A stretch of DNA of 64,000 nt from Micractinium sp. NFX-FRZ (lineage: Eukaryota; Chlorophyta; Trebouxiophyceae; Chlorellales; Chlorellaceae). A model generated the notes under the pieces. The model was not told the DNA's origin. It made no database searches and worked only from the letters and a program-made list of their open reading frames with translations. Made by a program: the position numbers and the translations under genes. Where the stretch lies: assembly GCA_029339195.1 (NCBI GenBank), contig JAPTJF010000153.1, forward strand, positions 60,848 through 124,847, in the 5' to 3' direction. Every line of letters starts with the position of its first letter. The stretch's first letter is position 1. Below, in pieces: positions 56,396 through 64,000 of this stretch.

Positions 56396-59300
56396 ATGCC
56401 AAGGCCAAAGGCTGCAGCTGGCGCCAAGCCGGGTGGGGCGCAGAAGGCCGCCCAGAAGTCGGAGCCTGGTGAGCGGGACATGGGATGGCACTGCAAAGCG
56501 GCATCCGGGACCTGGGGCAGCGCTGAAGCCCGGCGGCGGGGGTGCCCGCTCTGCGTCGCCTTCCCGCCTGCGCCGCTCCCGTCGCAGACGGCAGGCAGAC
56601 CCTGTGTGTCCGCCCAGCAGCAGCGCAGGGCCCTGAACCCTCCCCCACCTCACATCTTTCACTGTTTCCGCAGCCGCTGACGCTCCGCCGGCCTCGCAGC
56701 AGGCCACCGATGCCGGTGCGGCGCCCCCCGCCAAGAAGAAGCGCAACAACAACCCGGGGGTGCGGGTGCAGGTGGGCGGCACACGCTACCGCCGCCACGC
56801 ACGACTGTTGCGCACAAGCCAGCCCGCTGCCGCCCTGTGCGCGGCTCGCGATGTTGGCTCGTCTGCACCCGCTGCTGTCGTGTTGCTGCTGCGCTGGTCT
56901 CAGCCCCTCTGCTGCACGCCTCTCGGCTCGCTCGGCCCACGCCCGCCAGGGTGCAAGCTGCACACGTCCACCACTTCCGTCCACCCTCATTCGTGTGCCC
57001 TCTACCCAAGTGGTACATTGCAAGCAAGTGGTGCAAGCACACTGCTTCTGTTCCCCTCTCCCCAAGTGGTACATTGCAAGCAAGTGGTGCAAGCAAACTG
57101 CTTCTGTTCCCCTCCCCCGCTGTGGTGCAGGGTGGGCGGGTGTACGACAGCGCGACTGGGACGACGTGCCACCAGTGCCGGCAGAAGACGGTGGAGACCA
57201 AGGCCAAGTGCACCGCATGCACCCTCTACTTCTGCCCCAAGTGAGCACAAGCGGTACAGGGGGTGGCCATGCCGCTGGGTGCGGGGTGGCTGCAGGGTGG
57301 GTCAGGGATGAGCAGGTGGGATGCCTGAGCAGCGGGTCGCTGCAAGCTCTCGCCCCCACACCAGCACACCCTCCCCTCTCTGACAGAAGAAGCCTCAAGA
57401 GCTGGCACGCACGGGCGGCGACACCTGCAGCCATGTACCAGCAAGGGGCAGTACACCAGTGCAGGTCCCTGGGGAGCCGGCATGCGGGTGGGGGCGGCCA
57501 TACCCCGACAAACAGCATGACAGCCAGAACAGCAGTCAAAACCCAGTAGTGACACACCCCCAACTCTAACACGCTGCAGGTGCCTGGAGAACCGGCACGG
57601 TGTGGAGGCGGCCCCACCGACAGCAGCAGTGAACCCCCCAGTCTTGACACACTTTCCACTTGCCTTGCAGGTGCCTGGAGAATCGGTACCAGGAGGGCGC
57701 GGAGGCGGCCAATGCGGCCGGCGACTGGCGCTGCCCGCGCTGCCGTGGCGACTGCAACTGCTCCAACTGCCGGAAGGTGACTTCGGAGGAGGGGGCAGGG
57801 TGTGGGTTGTGTGGGGAGGCAGGAGGATGGGGCTGCTGGGGCGGTGCCTTGTGAGGCTGGGAGCGCAGGGTGTATCCTGCTCGCTCCTGCCGACCTGCCT
57901 GCCTGCCCGCCTCTCACTCCCCTGGCTTTCCTGGCGCAAAGACGAGGGCTCTCATCCCTTTGCCACCCTTCCTGCCCCCTCACGCCTGCCTGCCCCCGCC
58001 TTGCTGCCCCGCCCCCCGCAGAAGCAAGGCAAGGAGGCCACCGGACAGCTGGCGGGCATCGCCAAGAAGGCGGGCTTTGGCTCAGGTGGGGGCGGTGTGG
58101 GGGCCTGTGCGCCATGTGGAGACGCTGCTGCTGCCCTGCACGCCTGCCCTGCCCTGCCCCGCCTTGCATGCCGGGTGCGGGCTGCAAGCTGCGCTTGCGC
58201 AAGCGCATCTCTTTTTAAATTGCCATCGTAATGAAACAAACAGAAGTTATGCCCTTGCATGCAGACACTCCTCTGTGCAGGACCCCAGCGCCAATGCCCA
58301 GCTGAAGGTGTGCTTCTTGTCTCTGACTTCCATTGCGTTGTCCCCCCAATTTGCAGTGAAGGACCTGCTCCAGAAGAACCCCAACGCCAAGGCCATCCAG
58401 CTGCCCAAGGCCGCCGGCGAGTCTGCCTCTGGCGGCGCCGCCGGCGAGGGCGAGGCGGCAGCGGCAGGCGGGGCGCCCGCGGCGGCGCGCCGCCGCCCCA
58501 GCGCCAACACCAAGCGCAAGGCGGCAGAGGCTGCTGCTGAGGAGGAGCTGGTGGAGGAGGAGGCGCTGCCGCCACGCGAGCAGGGGATGCCGGTGCGCAG
58601 CGGCGGGGTTGGGAGGGGCTGGGGTAATGCAGGGCGGTTTGGGCATGCCGGTGTGCGTGGGTGAGCGGAGCTGTTTGGGGGTAGGGCGGCAGACGCCTTT
58701 GGTGGGGCGCTGGGGGCCACATGTTGCCGGGCGTGCTCTGCTGTATGCGCGCCTGCCACGCTGCAGAGCTTGTCCCTGCTCAGGTCAAGGCTTGTTTGTC
58801 GCCCTTGCTATTACTGCGAGGTCGCGCCCACGCCTCAGCACCACCCTGCTGCCCGCCCGACTCCCACACACCCCAGCAGGCGGCGCACCCGTTGGCCGTG
58901 CACAAGGCGACCGGCGGCAGCAACGGCGCGGCAGTGGCCAGCCGCCGGCTGCGCGGCGTGGCGGTGTGGTCAGCTGGCGTGCCTGCAGTGACAGATGTGC
59001 CTGAGGGCCAGGCTGGCGCTGAGCTGGCGGTGGTGCTGGAATTCCTGCAGGTTGGTGGGCCCGGCGGGTGGGGAAGGGGCCCTTGCTGTACAATGCCTAC
59101 CTTCGGCGCCTGCCTGCCTGTCGGAGGGAGGGCAGGTGCACGACAGCTGCAGGCAGGCAGGCCGGCAGGCAAGCGGAGTGCCTGCTTCGCGCCTCGCTCC
59201 GCACCAGATCCCCCACCCGCGCGCCCCTTGAATGTTTTGACAGGTCACGCCTCCGTGCTTTGTGCCGCCAATCCAAATTGCTGCCATCCCACACTGCGGC

Positions 59301-62300
59301 ACCCCACACTGCCCCTCCCTCCCCGCAGGTCTTTGGCCCCAAGCTGCAGCTGCGCGCCCCCTGCCTGGCCTCGCTCGCCGCCGAGCTGCTGCAGCCGGCG
59401 GTCGAGGCGCCGCCGGCGAGCGGGGACGGCACTGGCAGGCAGGCGCCCATGCTGCTGTGCCCTTCGGAGGAGGAGTCTCTTGTTGGGGCGGTGCACTGCC
59501 GCCTGCTGGAGCTGGTGAGGGCATGGGCGCAGCGTGGGCTTGCTGTGTTGGGCGGCAGCTCGACATCGACAGTTGGCTGAGGCAGGGCAGGCAAGGGGGG
59601 AGAATAGAAGGGGGCAGCTGCTTGGGGCAGCCATTCCTAAGATGAGGGGGCAGCTTGGGCGGGTGCAGGCTGGGGTGGGAGGAGTCGCGAAATTGGCTCG
59701 GGTGAGGCACTTCATGGGTGAGAGGTGGTGTGATGCTAGCAGGGTAGCGTGTGCGTGCGGCTGTGCTCACAAACCACCCCGCTAAACCCCCGCAGGTGCG
59801 CGGCTACTGGAATGTCAAGGGCGGCGTGTCGGCCTCCAGCTGGCAGGGCATCATGCGCGCGTACTACGCCGCCTCCCTGCTGACTCAGCGCCAGGCGCTG
59901 GGCCTGCGCTGGCAGCACGGCCCGCCCGCGGTTGCGGGGGAGATCTTCCACCGGCCGGCAGCGCCCGAGGGGGAGCAGCAGGAGGGGGAGGAGGTGGAGG
60001 GGGAGGCCGGGGTGGAGGCGGAGGCGGAGGCGAGCGCAGAGGATGGGGCGGCGGCGCTGGGCGCCGCGCCCGCCGCGTCTGTGGATTACCCGGGCGGCAG
60101 CTATTGGGCGCTGCAGCCGGAGGCGCGTGTGGCCATGCTGCATGCGCTGGTGAACGATGCACTCGAGTGCGGGGAGCTCAGGTGTGTCAGGGGGGGGCAG
60201 CGGGTTTTCACCCCTTCACAAGCCACGGTTTGGGGCGGGGTAGGAGTGACGCATGAGGTGTATCGTGGGGCAATGGTCCGCCCCTGCTTGCGGGTGCAAC
60301 CTGCCAGGAGCAGCCAAGATGTGCGGCCGCCGGCGCCTGCCTTGCCTTGTGGGGCAGCATGGCACGCCATGAGCTGGGAGCTTCAGTGCAGCGCGCTTGT
60401 GTTAACTAACTCCACACATCCTCTTGCCTGCCCGGGTCTTCCGTGCGTGTGTGCAGGCAGCTAATTGAGGGCGGCATGGGTGACGCGATGGATGAGGAGA
60501 AGGAGCGGCGGCAGCAGCTGGCGGGGGTGAGGAAGCTGTGCCTGCCTGCCTTCCTGCCAGCTGTCCGCTGGCGCTGACTTCCTGCCCGCCCCTGCCTACC
60601 TGCCTGCTGCGCACTGGTGCTGCCCATGCCTGCGTGCACCAGCTTGTTGCCGCCAGCCAGATGAAACGGCACAGATCTGGCCTGGCCTGGCTGCTGTGCT
60701 GACCTGGCGCTGACCTGGCCTGGCCTGGCTGCTGTGCTGGCTAAGTGCCGACCTGGTCTGGCCTGGCTGCTGTGCTGACCTGGTCTTTCCGCTGGTGCTA
60801 AGCTGGTTTTTCCTCTGGCGCTGACCTGGCTGCGCTGCAGGTGCGCAAGGAGGCGCGCGTGGCGATTGCTCGGGAGCGGGACCAGCAGATTGCGCTCATG
60901 ATTGCCAGGTGGGCAGGATGTGCTGGCGTTGGTTGGCTCGGCCTGGATGGGCCATGGGTCAAGTGAAGCATGCTTTGTTTGGGAGCGAGGCCGGCAGAGT
61001 GCGCCGGACGGGGGATTGTTGGTTGTTATGTTCGCCTGGCTCAGAGCTTGTCGCCAAGTGCCAGGTGCTGAGGAGCGGCATCAACAGGGTGCACTCATGG
61101 CGGCACCGCCAGTCGGGTGGGCGCAGTTGTGTCGGCAGCTGGCAGCAGCGAGCGTCATCCCTCACTGCTTATGCACCTCGTTGTTGTCCCTTTCGCCCAC
61201 CCCCCTCCTGCAGCGCCGACAGCAGCTTCATGACACTTGAGGAGTAAGTGCAGCAAGCGTCTCTCTCCCCTGCTTTGCGCTGATTGCTAGTCCCTCTCGC
61301 CCACCCCCCTCTGTGCAGCGCCGACAGCGCCTCCATGACCCTCGAGGAGCAGCAGCAAATGCTGGAGGAGGCGCGGCAGCGGGCGGAGGCCGCGGCCGCC
61401 TCCGGTCCGTGGGGTGCTGGCTGGCTGGTTGGGCAGGCATGCATGGGCATGGGGCGCAGCTGGCTGGCTGGTTGGTGGCACAGTGCTGAGGTTTGCAGTG
61501 CCACGGCAGGGAGGCGTGCCGTTCTGGGGAGCGCAATGCTGGGCTGCACGCCTGTTTTCCTGCCCCGCCTCCCGAACCGTCAGAGCCTGCCACGTGCCCG
61601 CCTCCCTCGCTTGACACCACCACACCACCCTGCCCACCCCAATCGATGCATCCATCTGCTCCCACAGATGCACTTGCTGCCGCTGCTGCTCCAATTAGGG
61701 CACCTGCTGCTGCTGCCACCTCAACTGACGCACTTGCCACACGCGTTGTCGTGCCTGCAGCGGCTGCCGCTCAAGTCAAGGCACTCACAGAGAAGGTGCA
61801 CCCGCCCACCGTCAGGTGAGCGCCACACCAGCCTCTCTCCATCATCATCAGCCTCTCTCCATCTATCGCTGCATGTGCTGCGCTGCCTGCGCTGATCTCT
61901 CTGCTGGGCTGCGCTTTGCTTTGCTGTGCTGAGTGTGCTGCACCTTTGTTGGCCTGTCTGCCCCGCCCCTCCTCACCGCCTGCCTGCCTGTGCATTCGTC
62001 ACGGCCTGTGCTGCAGGGCGGCATTGGTGGGCAGCGACCGGGAGGGTCGGCTCTATCTGCAGCTGCAAGTCGCGCCTCTGCTCACTGGTAAGGGGGCGAG
62101 GCGTGAACGGCGGGCTAGTGTGCGTGAGTGAGGCAGTGCGTGAGCGAGCAAGTGAGCGAGTGCGTGAGCGAGCAAGTGAGTGTGGAGTGGGTGAGGTAGA
62201 TAGAGACAGGGGAAAGTGCACTGCCTGATTGAAGCGAAATGGAAGCGAAGTGGAGGCCGCGTGCTTGCAACAAGAACAGCTTGCGACACACCATAGCGTG

Positions 62301-63143
62301 CCCTGACCGCACCCTCTCCCTGCGGCCCCGCGCTGTGCAGGCGACGGCGGCGTTCTGGTGCAGTCCGGGCCGGACGGTGCACCAATGTGCGGCGGCAGCG
62401 GCAGCCAGGGCGGCGCCAGCGGAAGCAGCGGCGCAGCAGGCAGCGAGGAGGAGCGCCTGGCTGCCTACCCCAGCGCAAGCCTGGCAGAAGTGGCGGCAGC
62501 GCTGCACCCGCAAGGCCGGCGGGAGGGTCCGCTGCGTGCAGCGCTGGCGCGCACTTTCAAGCTGCCCACGCCAGCAGCGGTGGCAGGGGGTGCAGATGCG
62601 GCGGGTGCAGAGGGCCAGCAGGCCGGGCAGAGTGGGGTGACAGCTGACGCGCCTGTCAAGGCCGGCGGCGGGCGGCGGGGCGGCAAGGCCAAGGCAGCAG
62701 CCGTGGCCAAGACCAGCAGCCCGGCTTCTTCTCCGCCTGCTGACGGTGTGCCAACCAAGGCCGGCGGCGGCCGGCGCGGCGGCAAGGCCAAGGCAGCACC
62801 TGCAGCCAAGAGCGTCAGCCCCCCCGCTCCTGCTCCCGTTGCTGCTGCTGAGGAGGAGGCGGGCAGCGCAGCGGTGGGGGAGGCGCAGGCGCCAGCTGGC
62901 AAGCGGCGCAGGCAGCAGAGCGGCGAGGAGGGGAGCTCAGCTGAGCGTGCGGCGCCCAAGCGGCCACGTGCACGTGCCCCCGCGGCTGCCCCCAAGCTGG
63001 TGGGTGGAGAGGGGACGCGGAGCCGGAGGCGCGGCGTGGCCGGCAAGGCGGCGGGCAAGGCAGTTGAGGCAGCAGAGGAGGCTGAGGAGGGTCCCTCGGT
63101 GTCGCTGCCCCGGAAAGTGGACGACCTGCTGTTGACCGCCTGA
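56396..63143 (+). CDS. CDCA7-type zinc finger protein with DDT and WHIM domains
   Basis: Exons 56396-56468, 56674-56771, 57131-57240, 57671-57776, 58022-58085, 58357-58592, 58877-59050, 59329-59514, 59796-60181, 60457-60526, 60841-60908, 61214-61243, 61319-61404, 61668-61815, 62017-62087 and 62341-63143 give 902 residues in frame. Residues about 58-150 form a zf-4CXXC_R1 domain, as in CDCA7: TTCHQCRQKT, CTACTLYFCPKCLENRY, WRCPRCRGDCNCSNC, then ATGQLAGIAKKAGFGSVKD. A DDT-like segment (VVLEFLQVFGPKLQL to AVHCRLLELV) follows, then WHIM-type motifs (GGSYWALQPEARVAMLHALV and VGSDREGRLYL). The tail has two GGGRRGGKAKA repeats and KRPRARAP, resembling AT-hook or nuclear localisation segments. CDCA7 partners HELLS-type remodellers in DNA methylation; DDT/WHIM occurs in ISWI-complex subunits. 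A chromatin role is therefore likely. The 30-nt exon 61214-61243 is a duplicate of the next exon's start. Confidence 0.88.
57005..57116. repeat. 56-bp tandem duplication
   Basis: Two near-perfect copies beginning CCCAAGTGGTACATTGCAAG, at 57005 and 57061, lie in intron 2 of the CDCA7-like gene just before the zinc-finger exon. Confidence 0.9.
57465..57690 (+). repeat. Three diverged copies of a splice acceptor and exon start
   Basis: CAG followed by GTSCCTGGRGARCCGG-like sequence occurs at 57465, 57580 and 57671. Only the last (GTGCCTGGAGAATCGG) continues the zinc-finger frame, so the first two are decoy or relic copies. Confidence 0.75.
60680..60835. repeat. Degenerate CTGGCCTGGCTGCTGTGCTGAC repeat
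   Basis: Several imperfect copies of a 20-45 bp motif built from CTGACCTGG and GGCTGCTGTGCTG fill the intron before the exon at 60841. Confidence 0.7.
62135..62182. repeat. 24-bp tandem repeat
   Basis: AGTGCGTGAGCGAGCAAGTG occurs at 62135 and 62159 in the last intron of the CDCA7-like gene. Confidence 0.8.
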
Positions 63144-64000
63144 GAGGGACGGCCACTGGCTGGTGGCTAGCCACCGGCTGGCTACCTCGCCTTGCCCGGC
63201 CCTCAGCCGGTTGCTGTGCCACATGCACGTTCTCCGTGAGAGGCAGCGTCTGGCACCCTCGCCTGCGCCCGCCACCGCCCTCCTCGGCATTGATTTAGCG
63301 AGCACCCCTGCCTCCCTGTGGGCACGTGCTGGCAGTGCCTGCTGCTTTGCGGCTGCCTCTCGCTCCACCCTCTCTTGACAACGAAACCAGCCAAGTTGTG
63401 CTCTTGGAAGTTCAACACTTGACAAGCACCCATTGCCTCCTGCCAACCACCCACCCTCCAACGCCTCGCATCCCACAAGGAGCGACCAACCAACCCCGTG
63501 ACTTTACCACTTGAAAGCCTGGGCAGGTTGTGCCTGCCCCACCTCCGCCACACCCCTGCTGCTGCCAGTCTGTGTACCAGTCTGGGTTGACAGATTTTTA
63601 ATTACTGTAACATGCATTCGCCAGGCAGCTAGTCTAGGCAGTCGTGGCATGGCTTAGCAGGCGGCCCTGCTAAGCACGCACAGCACATGTAAGCACACGG
63701 GTGTCCACAAGCACCCTTACTTACCCTTACCAAGCAGTGGCCCTGGAGCCTGGAATGTATGCGTGCAGTATAACTGATAGGACTACTACCTGCTGGCTGC
63801 CTGCTGGCTGCGAGGTGCAGCCCTGGGAAAGCGCAGGCGGGCAAGTTGGCTGGGCCAGCACTGATGATGACCATGGTACAACTTAAGCCAGGGAAGGGGC
63901 AGCGACAACCGCACCGGCACGCACTTGCTTGTTTGTGTTTACAGTCCGTTTCTCCGCAATGAAACTTGCGATACAGACCCCCAAGAGGCAGCTTGGGCTG
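63144..64000. other. 3' region after the CDCA7-DDT gene to window end
   Basis: This stretch holds the 3' UTR, with a TGTAA at 63606-63610, followed by about 390 bases of unassigned sequence. Short frames near 63629-63886 lack recognisable features. The end may belong to another gene beyond the window. Confidence 0.55.
63606..63610 (+). terminator. Candidate TGTAA poly(A) signal, CDCA7-DDT gene
   Basis: TGTAA within TTAATTACTGTAACATG, an AT-rich patch about 460 bases after the stop. Confidence 0.5.

Noticed and set aside
55587..58208. 873-residue minus-strand open frame
   Set aside because: It reads through the promoter region and antisense to the CDCA7-like exons. Only its CCDC47 first-exon part is real; the rest is an open frame of GC-rich DNA.
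61214..61246. TAA in the short exon as a sign of a broken gene
   Set aside because: A GTAAGT donor lies before the TAA and splicing there keeps the frame.
1..64000. Transposons, LTR elements, tRNA or rRNA genes
   Set aside because: I found no transposase or reverse-transcriptase motifs, terminal repeats or recognisable RNA gene signatures by reading; a dedicated scan (tRNAscan, repeat masking) was not possible.

Overview
The window looks like nuclear DNA of a unicellular green alga, most likely a Chlorella-like trebouxiophyte. It is very GC-rich. It carries eukaryotic genes broken by many short introns, with GTGAGY or GTGCGY donors and pyrimidine-rich tracts ending in CAG. TGTAA-type poly(A) signals lie after several genes. 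The gene set is plant/algal: a chloroplast Mg-protoporphyrin monomethyl ester cyclase, an SBP-box factor, a hydroxyproline O-arabinosyltransferase, a plant-type CAX exchanger and a RAP-domain protein. Gene models were assembled by hand from exon phases, and all complete models close in frame.

Layout. (1) 1-6818, minus: 5' two thirds of an importin-11-like karyopherin, running off the left edge. (2) 8509-12474 and 13733-17108, plus: two tandem secreted chymotrypsin-fold (S1) proteins whose catalytic triad residues are all replaced, each ending in a six-cysteine knottin-like tail. (3) 18800-21792, minus: a secreted CxxC-rich protein. (4) 22997-25660, plus: an SBP-box transcription factor. (5) 26723-33711, minus: a CAX Ca2+/H+ exchanger with an assembly gap inside a 41-bp tandem array in one intron. 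(6) 34805-40656, minus: hydroxyproline O-arabinosyltransferase with a 19-nt microexon. (7) 41134-45231, plus: RAP-domain putative organelle RNA-binding protein with two GC-AG introns. (8) 46233-49161, minus: CRD1/CHL27 (AcsF) cyclase. (9) 50285-51130, minus: PMP3-like membrane peptide. (10) 51594-56015, minus: CCDC47 (PAT complex/DUF1682) homologue. (11) 56396-63143, plus: CDCA7-type zinc finger fused to DDT and WHIM modules, with a duplicated in-frame exon. No RNA genes, transposons or CRISPR arrays were recognised.

The genes are mostly independent housekeeping or regulatory units. Two groupings stand out. From 8.5 to 21.8 kb, three consecutive genes encode secreted disulfide-rich proteins, including the pseudoprotease-knottin pair; this is the best candidate for an undescribed extracellular system. 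The SBP-box gene also lies about 23 kb from the CRD1 homologue; in Chlamydomonas, CRD1 is controlled by the SBP-box copper regulator CRR1, but direct control here is only a hypothesis.
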